Virus record (IMG/VR): IMGVR_UViG_3300044946_000053
Location: 1 to 21,232 of that record
DNA from: a virus
Length of the DNA stretch: 21,232 nucleotides
Reading direction: 5' to 3' (one strand)
Below, in pieces: positions 7,771 to 14,756 of this stretch (position 1 is the first letter of the stretch; each line of letters opens with the position of its first letter). A program made the translations under genes and the position numbers. The notes under the pieces were generated by a model. That model was not told where the DNA came from. It saw only the letters and a list, made by a program, of their open reading frames with translations, and did no database searches.

Positions 7771-7913
7771 TGCTACGCACTCCAGTTGTTAGCGTCAGTG
7801 GGCTTCCAGACCACTTGACGGGGTTCGAGTTGCCCATGCTCAACTGGTGGGCGAGCAGGCCAAGACGGGGCCAGACCGGCGGCAGCGTAACAGCGAGGAC
7901 GGCTGCGAACGTC

Positions 7914-8006
7914 CGGCGAGATCGCGAAGCGCAGGCGACCAGGAGACTGCCAGCGGAGAGAGCCGCTGTCTCGGCGAGGTCGCGCTAGTGCGGGCGACCA
8001 GGAGAC
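7914..8006. repeat. Degenerate direct repeat of about 34 bp, two copies 58 bp apart
   Basis: Copy 1 (7914-7947) and copy 2 (7972-8006) both start CGGCGAG, continue with TCGCG, and end with the exact 14-mer GGCGACCAGGAGAC; they differ by a few substitutions and one indel. The copies flank a hairpin at 7951-7968. Seen directly in the sequence. Confidence 0.75.
7951..7968. other. Hairpin between the two direct repeats
   Basis: Perfect inverted repeat CAGCGG / CCGCTG with a 6-nt loop (AGAGAG on the plus strand). No T-tract follows on the minus strand, so it is not a standard terminator. Confidence 0.5.
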
Positions 8007-8013
8007 CGCTTGC

Positions 8014-8027
8014 GCGCGCTAGCGCGC
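8014..8027. other. 14-nt perfect palindrome covering the scaffold stop codon
   Basis: GCGCGCTAGCGCGC is fully self-complementary and contains the scaffold TAG stop (8019-8021) at its centre. It could fold in the mRNA or bind a dimeric protein; it may also be chance in GC-rich DNA. Confidence 0.45.
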
Positions 8028-8795
8028 CGCGCCATTCTTGGCCGCGAGTTCAGCCTCTCGCCGCCTCATCCAGGTGGCAGTGTCGAGCTTGTCGGAGCGC
8101 TCGGGGTCGGAGGCGTCGATGGCCTCGTGCGAGGTGCCACGGCTGCCAACCGGCGTGACGGGTTTCGGAGCGCGGGTCATGGGCGTGGCCCCGGTCGCCA
8201 GCTTTGTCAGTTCGATCGCCATCTTCACCGGGCTCAAGGCCATGATCCTGCTCGCCTCGTTCAAGTCCCCGCCCAGCGCGTGGATCAGCTTCGGCCCTTC
8301 CCCGGTCTCGATGGCAGCGGCCAGGAACGAGTTATACGCCGAGACTTGACTCGGATCCTTCTGATCGATGGTCTTGACCAGCTCGGCAACCCGAGTGTCA
8401 AAGTCCGGAAACTGCTGGCGGCCGGCGGCCGCTGTCTCGTTGCACGAGCGATTGAACTCGTTCTGCGCGGCGATCGCGGCAGCACGCCGGTTGACCTCCG
8501 CGTCATCAGCAGCAGCCACCGGCGGTGGCGCAGCCGGGTCTGCTGGCGTAGCCGGCGTCTTCGCCGCGGCAGCGTTCTTCGCCTCCTCTGCGCGCAGTCG
8601 CGCAGTCAGCTGCGCGATGCGGCGGTCTCGCCAGTCGGTAGGCTCGGCGACGGGGGCAGGCTCGGGCGCTGGCGAAGGCGATGGCGGCGTTGCCGGTTCT
8701 GGCGTCTGCGCCGGCTCGGGTGCCGGATCACCAGCAGGAGCGGCCAATGGCGCCGGCTTTGCCGGCTCGGGTGCTGGGGTCGGTTCTCCGGCCAT
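8019..8795 (-). CDS. Capsid scaffolding protein
   Basis: 258 residues from ATG at 8795 with GAGGA about 7 nt upstream; that site overlaps the previous gene's stop, so a longer start at 8834 is less likely. Residues 1-60 are low-complexity Pro/Glu/Ala (PAPEP repeats), a flexible acidic arm. DWRDRRIAQLTARLRAEEAKN near 60-80 is a coiled-coil helix, followed by another Ala/Pro linker. The C-terminal half is helical and ends in DTATWMRRREAELAAKNG, a short basic helix of the kind that docks scaffold to coat in P22-like phages. Length and position between portal and coat match scaffold (P22 gp8, 303 aa). It guides procapsid assembly and leaves before packaging. Sequence identity to known scaffolds is probably low; order and architecture carry the call. 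Confidence 0.82.
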   Translation of the reverse strand: MAGEPTPAPEPAKPAPLAAPAGDPAPEPAQTPEPATPPSPSPAPEPAPVAEPTDWRDRRIAQLTARLRAEEAKNAAAAKTPATPADPAAPPPVAAADDAEVNRRAAAIAAQNEFNRSCNETAAAGRQQFPDFDTRVAELVKTIDQKDPSQVSAYNSFLAAAIETGEGPKLIHALGGDLNEASRIMALSPVKMAIELTKLATGATPMTRAPKPVTPVGSRGTSHEAIDASDPERSDKLDTATWMRRREAELAAKNGAAR

Positions 8796-8805
8796 TTCTG
8801 GTTCC

Positions 8806-9123
8806 TCAATGCTGCCGTGGCGTCGCCGCGCCACGTCCTCGGACGAGGGAGTTGTCGAGCACTAGTGCATCATAGATCTGTTCGGCTTGTGAAGGGTCTA
8901 ACGATGGGTTTCCAAGCATTTGCCCGAGGATGGCCCGGGCCTGCGGCACGAGCCTCCCCCAGTTCTTCGCCACGAACCGGCTTTCCAACGCGAGCGCGTT
9001 CGCACCCGGATTTCTTTTCTTCCAGATGGCGTACCACTCGTTGTCCAGCATCATCTTGTCGTACAACTCATGGGCCATCGCCTTGGCAGTCTCAGCCAGC
9101 AGCTTATGACAGTGTGCAGGCAC
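8806..9123 (-). CDS. Small helical phage protein between portal and scaffold
   Basis: 105 residues from a GTG at 9123 with a strong GAGGAGG 7 nt upstream, which decides the non-ATG start. The sequence is helical and charged: CHKLLAETAKAMAHELYDKM, NEWYAIWKKRNPG, FVAKNWGRLVPQARAILGQML, then PSLDPSQAEQIYDALVLDNSL. This W-K-PG, F-K-W-P-AR-L and ALDNSL pattern recurs in uncharacterised proteins encoded near phage portals; I know no function. The stop overlaps the ribosome-binding site of the scaffold gene. Confidence 0.78.
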   Translation of the reverse strand: MPAHCHKLLAETAKAMAHELYDKMMLDNEWYAIWKKRNPGANALALESRFVAKNWGRLVPQARAILGQMLGNPSLDPSQAEQIYDALVLDNSLVRGRGAATPRQH

Positions 9124-9156
9124 GACTTCGCCTCCTCTTCGCTATCGCTGGTGGTG

Positions 9157-9234
9157 TCAGGTCGCCATGAGCCCAGCGAACGCGGACAGATACGCCGCGG
9201 GCGCGAGCGCGGCAGTGCTGGCAATCCCGATCTC
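9157..9234 (-). other. In-frame 25-codon extension after an amber stop
   Basis: After the TAG at 9235-9237 the same frame stays open for 25 codons to a TGA at 9157-9159. It reads EIGIASTAALAPAAYLSAFA, then GLMAT. By my count 20 of 25 third positions are G or C, like the coding regions, and the peptide is hydrophobic and Ala-rich. It could be a readthrough tail, the remnant of a longer protein cut by a nonsense mutation, or chance. Confidence 0.4.
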
Positions 9235-9531
9235 CTAATTGTACCAGTTCCCGCTCGCGGCGTTCTGCCTCACGTGGTTATAGACGTTGGTTGCGTACTT
9301 GGCCAGCTCCGGCACAGTCGCGAAATCACCGTGTCCGATCTGCCCCATGGGCCACGCTAGCAGGGGCAGGCCGCTCGAGTCCACGAGGACGGAAACGTCC
9401 ACGCCAGTCGATTTCGCCAGCGCCGTCACCGCTGCAGCCGGCGGGTTCAGCAGCACCGGGACACTGGCCTTGCCCAGCGGCGAGATCGCGCCGAGGATCT
9501 GAGCTTGGGTCGTCGCGATGAGCTTTGTCAT
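9235..9531 (-). CDS. Small phage protein downstream of portal
   Basis: 98 residues. The ATG at 9531 has GAGGA about 9 nt upstream and is preferred to a TTG 9 nt earlier. The sequence MTKLIATTQAQILGAISPLG leads into a Val/Ala-rich segment (VPVLLNPPAAAVTALAKSTG) and GLPLLAWPMGQIGHGDFATV. It ends HVRQNAASGNWYN, then a TAG stop. I recognise no family. It follows the portal stop by 12 nt. The frame continues past the amber stop (see the neighbouring entry), so the native protein may be longer. Confidence 0.7.
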   Translation of the reverse strand: MTKLIATTQAQILGAISPLGKASVPVLLNPPAAAVTALAKSTGVDVSVLVDSSGLPLLAWPMGQIGHGDFATVPELAKYATNVYNHVRQNAASGNWYN

Positions 9532-9543
9532 GCTACGCAATCC

Positions 9544-11769
9544 TCAATGTTGTGTTGCCAGAGGCCCAATTCGCATCGTACGCAAGCGCCGAGTTGGATC
9601 GGACAGATACCACTCGCCGCTGCCGCCAAGGGCATTGCTGGCGCTAGCACCATTCGCGACTGGCGAAGCCGGTGGCGCATCGTCGTCGCTCTGGGCCGAC
9701 AGCCCAGACGAGTTCGCCTTCAGAATCGGCACGAGCGACGTTTGCAGGGCCTCGTCCACCAGTTGCCTAATGATGCTCCGCACACCCTCGTCCTCCTCTG
9801 GCAGCATGTCCGCGAGCGCGGCCATCCGGCGGGTCTCGGAGTCGTAGGCGTCAATATCCCGCATCTGGTCCTTACCCGCGAGTTTGACCGTGTCCTTCGC
9901 CACACGTTCGAGCGACTTCGCCAGCGCGGCTTGCAGCTGGGCCACTTGTTGCTGAAGTGCCTGCTCAGCCTGAGTCGGCCCCTTACCCAGCGCCATCGGC
10001 GGGACCATCCGCTTGAGCCGCACTGCGGCCTCCTGCGCCTCCTTGAAGTCCATCGCCGACAGCAGCAGGTCGCCAATCACACCAGTGAGCGCGGGGTTCT
10101 GCGTCAGAATCAGGGTCATCGCCTTGACAGTTTCTTCTCGCCTGCTGCCAAAAGCCTTCCCCGGCTGCGAGATCACATCGTACTGCCCGACACTCGGGTT
10201 GAAGATTCGGCGGATGACCTGGCCGTTGTGCGCCAGCCGTTGCTGCAGTGCCTGCCGCGCTGTCGGGTCGATCTCGACCTCGAGATCCGTCCCATCATCG
10301 GCTTGGAGCATCAGCACTCGTTTCGTATCGTAGACCTTGGGCACCAGATCGATGATCATCTTCCCCGTCAGCAGCAGCGCAGCTTCATAGGCATCTCGGA
10401 AATGGAACGTGGCGGTGTCGCCCTGATCCTGCCGCTTCGCAATCGCGTCGCCAGTCCGTTCATTCCCCTGCATCCCCATCTGGTTCTGCCACTGGCCAGA
10501 GGCCATCATCATCTGGTTGAACGCGGTTTGCATGCCGGCTTCGTAGGCCGGTGCCGCCGACGGCGGCTCGGTTCGTTGCGGGGCAGGGATCTCGGCCCCG
10601 TCGTCATTCGTGTGGTTGTATGGCAGCACCGCATGGTTCTGCGTATTGGCAGTGTTCCAATACGTCTCATACTCCTCAATAGCCTGCGCCGGCGCAACCC
10701 AGGGCGTCTTGCCCTGCAACGCCACGAACTCGACCTGCGAGCTCGCGTTGTAGTTGAACATACGCTGGGCATCCTTAATCGCCCGAGTGTGGCCCTTGCG
10801 GTCAAGCACGCCCTCGATCCGAGTCTCTTCGCCCAGCACCGGCACCAGCGGGATGTACTTCCCCATCCACTCGGTCTCATCCACGACCTCGTCCCCGACG
10901 ATCAGTTTCCACTCAATCACATCCTCCCACACGTCGCGGATGCGGGTCAGCGGGTCATCGATGATCCCCTTAACTACCTCCTTCGGCGCGAGCGATTCGC
11001 GCAGCAGCTTGCGCTGACCCGAGGCCGGGTCCATGAAGCTCAGCAGCCGATCATGGCGCGGGACCTTGCGCCAGTACTCACACACCCGAACATGATCCCG
11101 AGTGACCCAGTCGGAGTCCGGACTGCCGACACCCAGCGGCGACAGCGAGGCCATGTTCTTGAGCTTCGGATAGGCTTCCTCGAACTCGTCTCGAGGCACG
11201 AGATCGAACACAAACGCGAAGTTCATGTCGGATTTGTCCCGCTCGCGGGCGTCCGGGTCACAGTAGACGGTGAGCGGGTCCTCGATCCGCCGGATGAAGA
11301 CCTCTTGGTCGAAGGAGTTCTCGTCCACGTAGTCGGTGTGGAGCCGCCACCAGCCGATGCCACCGTAGACGCAGAACTCTGCGGCGGTGTCATAGGCGGC
11401 TTGGGCGTTTGAGCGGTACTCGATATGGCGAACAACACCTTCCCAGAGCGTCGCGGCCTCCGCAGTGGCGCCGTTGCCAACGGCGCGGATGCCAACGGCA
11501 CTCTTGTTCTGCTTGAACTCGTTGGTGATTTGCAAATTGTGCTGCCGGACAACGTTCATCGTCAGGCACGGCCTCGTATCAACGTCCCTCGCCCGGCGGA
11601 TCGCGTTCGGCCACTGATACCCGTTGTCGCTGTCGCCATGGGCGAATTTCAGATCATTCAGAAATCGCTCGCGAGCTATCGACTCCCACTCCAGACACCG
11701 CTGGAAGCGCTTCCGCGCCTCGTCGATCAGTGGGTCTCCAGTGCTTGCAGGAGTCGGGTCAGCGCTCAC
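9544..11769 (-). CDS. Portal protein, P22 gp1-like
   Basis: 741 residues from a GTG at 11769 whose codon overlaps the end of the preceding small gene; a TTG at 11814 is possible but less likely. Length agrees with P22 portal (725 aa). Signatures include RFQRCLEWESIARERFLNDL near the N-terminus, RPCLTMNVVRQHNLQITNEF, WEGVVRHIEYRSNAQAAYDT, IEDPLTVYCDPDARERDKSD and NYNASSQVEFVALQGKTPW. The C-terminal part has a helix-rich stretch (ALQQQVAQLQAALAKSLERV), fitting the helical barrel of P22-type portals. Twelve copies would form the DNA channel at one capsid vertex and bind TerL during packaging and gp4 afterwards. Position after TerL supports this. Confidence 0.92.
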   Translation of the reverse strand: MSADPTPASTGDPLIDEARKRFQRCLEWESIARERFLNDLKFAHGDSDNGYQWPNAIRRARDVDTRPCLTMNVVRQHNLQITNEFKQNKSAVGIRAVGNGATAEAATLWEGVVRHIEYRSNAQAAYDTAAEFCVYGGIGWWRLHTDYVDENSFDQEVFIRRIEDPLTVYCDPDARERDKSDMNFAFVFDLVPRDEFEEAYPKLKNMASLSPLGVGSPDSDWVTRDHVRVCEYWRKVPRHDRLLSFMDPASGQRKLLRESLAPKEVVKGIIDDPLTRIRDVWEDVIEWKLIVGDEVVDETEWMGKYIPLVPVLGEETRIEGVLDRKGHTRAIKDAQRMFNYNASSQVEFVALQGKTPWVAPAQAIEEYETYWNTANTQNHAVLPYNHTNDDGAEIPAPQRTEPPSAAPAYEAGMQTAFNQMMMASGQWQNQMGMQGNERTGDAIAKRQDQGDTATFHFRDAYEAALLLTGKMIIDLVPKVYDTKRVLMLQADDGTDLEVEIDPTARQALQQRLAHNGQVIRRIFNPSVGQYDVISQPGKAFGSRREETVKAMTLILTQNPALTGVIGDLLLSAMDFKEAQEAAVRLKRMVPPMALGKGPTQAEQALQQQVAQLQAALAKSLERVAKDTVKLAGKDQMRDIDAYDSETRRMAALADMLPEEDEGVRSIIRQLVDEALQTSLVPILKANSSGLSAQSDDDAPPASPVANGASASNALGGSGEWYLSDPTRRLRTMRIGPLATQH

Positions 11770-11950
11770 GTACGATACCCGCTCGAATATCAACGTTCCC
11801 CAACGCACGTACAAATCGCTTCAGCGCATCACGCGCATGGTGCAGCTGGTTAAATGAGCGACTACTCTGCGCGATCAGCCGCATGTTATAAGAGAAGATA
11901 TGCCAGGTGAACTTACCCTGCTTCTCATGAATTGTTGCGAACGAGGCCAT
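11759..11950 (-). CDS. 63-aa protein between TerL and portal, possibly DUF1508-like
   Basis: ATG at 11950, 6 nt after the terL stop codon begins; no Shine-Dalgarno seen. The stop overlaps the portal GTG (GTGAGCGCTGA), so the gene fits as a coupled bridge between terL and portal. The core GKFTWHIFSYNMRLIAQSSR followed by ARDALKRFVRAL resembles the small DUF1508/YegP alpha-beta unit (G-F-W-hydrophobic, N, IA-S, then a helix with A...A). The resemblance is from memory and moderate. Basic residues are frequent. The role is unknown; a packaging-accessory role is only a guess from position. Confidence 0.55.
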   Translation of the reverse strand: MASFATIHEKQGKFTWHIFSYNMRLIAQSSRSFNQLHHARDALKRFVRALGNVDIRAGIVRER

Positions 11951-11956
11951 CTGGCG

Positions 11957-13279
11957 TCAGCCCATCCACCCGGTACCGGGGGCGTCGTCCATCAACACGT
12001 TGCGGACGCGCTTGAGCTTGTCTGCCAGCTTGCTCTGAGCCTTCGGTGGTTTGATGTACTGCCCCATCGTCATGAACGCATCAGCGCCATTTGAGTTCTC
12101 ATCATGCAGCGGTTCTGCCGACAGCTGCTCGTCGTCATCCCCCTCATTCTCCACATCGTACTTATACCTGCGAAGCCGGTTAAGGCCCTCCTCGCACTGA
12201 GTCTCGTCGAAATAACATGATGGGAAGATGATCCGAGCAGCATTGATCGCGTTCGCCTTCTTGTTCGTTCGTTTCACGATCTGCACACGAAAGCCCATCC
12301 CCTGCGCGATCTGTTTCACCGAGCGTTTTGCTACCAACAGCTTATTCTCCGCGTCGTGTGGCATCACAGTGTTGCCATAGACGTAGGGACGGTTCTGACA
12401 GTATTTCAAATAATGCGTAATGTCCTCGCCGGAGTTCTCATAGTACTCCAGAACCCGCCACTGCATCGCAACTCGCTGCGCGAACCAGATACTCGTCATG
12501 TCGCGCCGGCCGAGGTCCCAGAACGTGTCAACGGGGGTTTCGTGATCCCAGGGCACGCTGCAGATCCGACCGGAAGCCGCTGCCGCCCGTAGTTCCTTCG
12601 CGAACACGACGCCAGAGAGCATCTGGAGGCATTGACCCTCCCAGATGTTCAGATACGAGTCATAATCCCGCTTTCGCTCTTCCTCCATCTCCCCATACAT
12701 GGGGCTATCTTTGAACCAGGGATTGTCGCGCCAGGTCGTCTTAACAACGAACGAGTTTGGCGACGGCTCTTTCACAAATCGCTTGTAGGTGTAGGCAGTC
12801 TCGAGTTCTGGATTGAACGTGATCCAGATCTCGCTGCCGGGCTTCCGAATGGTCGGGATCAAGATCCCCCAGCTCTTCTTCGACACCGTCTCAGCTTCTT
12901 CCACCCAACAGAAGTCAACGCCCTCGTAGCTCTTAATCTTCGTCGTGTTATTGCGAATGCCCTCGAACGAGAATGTCGTGCCATTCAGGCCGATGATCTT
13001 CCCGACCTGGATCTCGTAGAAGTGCGAGAGGCCAAGCTTGTCGATCTGATCGGTCAGCAGTCTATGAACTGACTCGGCGATCGAGTTCTGGAGTTCCCGA
13101 GCGCAGAGCACGCGAATTGGCCTCTGCGCACCGATCAGTAGCAGTGCGCGAGCACACGCCCAGCTTCTCCCGCCGCCTCGCCCTCCCCAGAGGACTTTCG
13201 TCCGTTTTGGCTGGAAGAGGCAGTGGAACGGGGCAGGGAACTCAACGTCGATGGTAGGGGTGGCAGTTGCTAAGGGCAT
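11957..13279 (-). CDS. Terminase large subunit (packaging ATPase and nuclease)
   Basis: 440 residues from ATG at 13279. Residues 32-39 GGRGGGRS form the Walker A loop, with Arg in place of the usual Lys. VDFCWVEEAE at 121-130 is Walker B with catalytic Glu, and WITFNPE near 152-158 is the coupling motif. The nuclease part has D255 in WDLGRRD, D309 in PHDAENK and D400 in SNGADAF, a metal-binding triad of the RNase H-like fold. The layout matches the PBSX/SPP1-type Terminase_3 group. It drives DNA into the procapsid through the portal and cuts the concatemer. No small terminase gene is recognisable nearby. No Shine-Dalgarno precedes the start, and an intrinsic terminator lies 43 nt upstream. 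Confidence 0.95.
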   Translation of the reverse strand: MPLATATPTIDVEFPAPFHCLFQPKRTKVLWGGRGGGRSWACARALLLIGAQRPIRVLCARELQNSIAESVHRLLTDQIDKLGLSHFYEIQVGKIIGLNGTTFSFEGIRNNTTKIKSYEGVDFCWVEEAETVSKKSWGILIPTIRKPGSEIWITFNPELETAYTYKRFVKEPSPNSFVVKTTWRDNPWFKDSPMYGEMEEERKRDYDSYLNIWEGQCLQMLSGVVFAKELRAAAASGRICSVPWDHETPVDTFWDLGRRDMTSIWFAQRVAMQWRVLEYYENSGEDITHYLKYCQNRPYVYGNTVMPHDAENKLLVAKRSVKQIAQGMGFRVQIVKRTNKKANAINAARIIFPSCYFDETQCEEGLNRLRRYKYDVENEGDDDEQLSAEPLHDENSNGADAFMTMGQYIKPPKAQSKLADKLKRVRNVLMDDAPGTGWMG

Positions 13280-13308
13280 TGTTTGATGGTCAAGGATGGC
13301 TACAGGGC

Positions 13309-13321
13309 GCCGCTTCGCGGC
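13309..13321. other. GC-rich hairpin next to the terminator T-tract
   Basis: GCCGCTTCGCGGC (minus strand GCCGCGAAGCGGC) is a 5-bp stem with a 3-nt loop and a GCGAAGC core. It follows the T-run of the terminator directly on the minus strand and lies in the short leader of terL. Confidence 0.5.
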
Positions 13322-13357
13322 AAAAAAGAGGCGGACCCCAGGGGCGAAGTCCGCCTC
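13322..13357 (-). terminator. Intrinsic (Rho-independent) terminator
   Basis: On the minus strand a perfect 9-bp stem GAGGCGGAC / GTCCGCCTC with a 12-nt loop is followed at once by TTTTTT. It lies about 43 nt after the stop of the exported fibre gene at 13400 and about 43 nt before the terL start, so it ends the accessory operon. The plus strand lacks a T-tract after the stem. Confidence 0.9.
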
Positions 13358-13370
13358 AGTTTCACCATGA

Positions 13371-13392
13371 GCACGGCCGCTTCGCGGCGTGC
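13371..13392. other. Second GC-rich hairpin just after the fibre gene stop
   Basis: GCAC plus GCCGC pair with GCGGC plus GTGC around a 3-nt TTC loop, with one bulged G. The hairpin core again contains GCGAAGC on the minus strand. It lies 8 nt downstream of the stop at 13400, before the terminator, and may protect the mRNA end. Confidence 0.5.
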
Positions 13393-13399
13393 CGTGCCT

Positions 13400-14692
13400 T
13401 CACATCACCACATCTGACTTGACAGTGATCACACCGCTGCCGCCACCGCCATTCAGCCCAGAGATCGAGCCAATGGTCGCATCGGTCGTCGTCGCAGTCA
13501 CCGTGCAAGCAGTAGTCGAGCAGGTGCCAGCGGTCGGGCTCGTCCAGGTCGTCGGGGTGGTGCCACTGATATTGAGCTTGAACGTCCCAGTGGTCGGGAT
13601 CGCCACCACCGGGGTCGTCCCACGCATCTGCACCGGCAGCGCGAACGGGCACACTTGGCTGCCCGAGGCGACGTTCCCGCACATCAACGGCGTAGCCGCG
13701 CCGCTCGCCGGTTCGTTCAACTGCCAGAAGAACCGTTCCGAGTCCCGGAGCTCATCCGCCAGCGAGCGATTTTCAAACTGACTCGGTCCGGGGTTCGAGT
13801 TCGTGCCAGTCACGATCTCGAGTTGATCCCCGACCTCGGCGAAGCCATCAGTCACGCCAGACGTGACCGTCGCCGGAGTGAAGCAGAGCTCGACCCCGAC
13901 CTCGGTCGCAGTCGCAGGAATGGCAACTGCTGGGGTGAACTGCCGCGTCCAGACCGCCGTCAATCCGAGGTTCCAGGTCGCAGCAGGGCTCGTCCCACCG
14001 GCGATGTTCGTCCACGCCGGCGTGATCGCGGGTGAGGCCGTCAGGGTCCCCAGCCCCTGGTCGGTGCCAGTCCCAGTGATCACATACGCACTCACAGCAC
14101 CGTTTAGAGAGGTCAGCGCCGCCAGCGGCTGCAATAACACCGAGAACACCACGTTCTTGCCCTGGAGTTCGGTCGCTCTGGTCGTTTCGACCTCTTGGAT
14201 CTCACACACCGGCTGCAGCAGCGCGCCGGAGTTCCGCCAGAGTTTCACGCTCTGCGTGAAGCCAGGGGGCGGCGCCGGTGAGGCCGTGATAATCTGGGCT
14301 TCGCCAGCGCCAGAGCCCACGTTCGTGTCCACGAACCAGCGGTCCGCGGCGAACTGCAGCGCAGTGATCGTGGTCGTCCCGCCGACGATGGCAGCAGTTC
14401 CTTGCTGGTTAACATTGTGCGCGCCGTTGACCAGGAAGTTCCTGGGCGTCGCCGGTTGCCCGACAGCAGTCAGCAGCTGCGAGACGGTGACCGCCTCGCT
14501 CGCGGGGTTCAGCCCCTGCGTCAGGTTCGTATCCACGGGCACAGTTTCATTCCCTGTCAGTGGGATCGTACCCGGATACTGGCTACCGCCCGCAACCGGG
14601 ACGCCATTCGTGTACAACCCAGCGGCCAGCGCCGCCGTCGTCACGCTTGCCACTGCAAGTCCGGCAAGCGCGAGCAGTTTCATGCTTCGCAT
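13400..14692 (-). CDS. Exported tail-fibre-like protein with carbohydrate-binding-like domain
   Basis: 430 residues from ATG at 14692 with AGGAG about 8 nt upstream; a second ATG (14683) is also possible. MRSMKLLALAGLAVASVTTAALAA is a signal peptide with ALA/AG cleavage. The mature protein has NFLVNGAHNVNQQGTAAI and ALQFAADRWFVDTNVGSGAG, the N-G...N-Q-G...ADRW pattern familiar from C-terminal receptor- or sugar-binding domains of phage fibres. FWQLNEPAS and MCGNVASGSQVCPFALPVQM follow, and the end is Thr/Gly-rich (GTCSTTACTVTATTTDAT). There are six Cys in the mature part, two pairs close together. It is the last gene before the terminator. Role as exported adhesin or virion protein is inferred. 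Confidence 0.82.
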   Translation of the reverse strand: MRSMKLLALAGLAVASVTTAALAAGLYTNGVPVAGGSQYPGTIPLTGNETVPVDTNLTQGLNPASEAVTVSQLLTAVGQPATPRNFLVNGAHNVNQQGTAAIVGGTTTITALQFAADRWFVDTNVGSGAGEAQIITASPAPPPGFTQSVKLWRNSGALLQPVCEIQEVETTRATELQGKNVVFSVLLQPLAALTSLNGAVSAYVITGTGTDQGLGTLTASPAITPAWTNIAGGTSPAATWNLGLTAVWTRQFTPAVAIPATATEVGVELCFTPATVTSGVTDGFAEVGDQLEIVTGTNSNPGPSQFENRSLADELRDSERFFWQLNEPASGAATPLMCGNVASGSQVCPFALPVQMRGTTPVVAIPTTGTFKLNISGTTPTTWTSPTAGTCSTTACTVTATTTDATIGSISGLNGGGGSGVITVKSDVVM

Positions 14693-14723
14693 TTCTCGTC
14701 TCCTAGCCGCCGCGCTTGCATTT

Positions 14724-14753
14724 CCAGTTCGATGGGCAGCATAATCGAACTGG
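14724..14753. other. Intergenic 10-bp perfect inverted repeat
   Basis: CCAGTTCGAT and ATCGAACTGG are perfectly complementary around a 10-nt loop, between the small gene ending at 14757 and the exported fibre gene. No T-tract follows on the minus strand, so it is more likely an RNA-processing or stability hairpin than a terminator. A 20-codon ORF (ATG at 14742, stop at 14680) begins within the loop. Confidence 0.6.
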
Positions 14754-14756
14754 CGT

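Larger units (their letters stand above)
7771..8018 (-). promoter_or_regulatory. 248-nt scaffold-coat intergenic region with repeats and hairpins
   Basis: This is the longest gap between supported genes. It holds a degenerate direct repeat, a 6-bp hairpin and part of a 14-nt palindrome (listed separately). No sigma70-like promoter or T-tract terminator is convincing. A 24-codon ORF (ATG at 7837, stop at 7763, beginning MGNSNPVKW) overlaps the coat start but has no good Shine-Dalgarno. The region may set the scaffold:coat expression ratio through RNA structure; that is inference. Confidence 0.4.

Noticed and set aside
7914-8006. CRISPR-like pair of repeats
   Set aside because: Only two degenerate copies with one 24-nt interval; no array or cas genes.
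7771-8018. 81 in-frame codons after the scaffold TAG stop
   Set aside because: The peptide is Arg/Pro/Ser-rich and not protein-like, unlike the tail after the amber stop at 9235; open frames of this length are common in GC-rich DNA.
8010-9170. 386-codon open frame on the plus strand
   Set aside because: It runs antisense across scaffold and a second well-supported small gene; no recognisable domain.
9505-11412. 635-codon open frame on the plus strand
   Set aside because: It is antisense to the portal gene, Arg/His/Leu-rich as expected for a GC-rich shadow frame, and matches no family.
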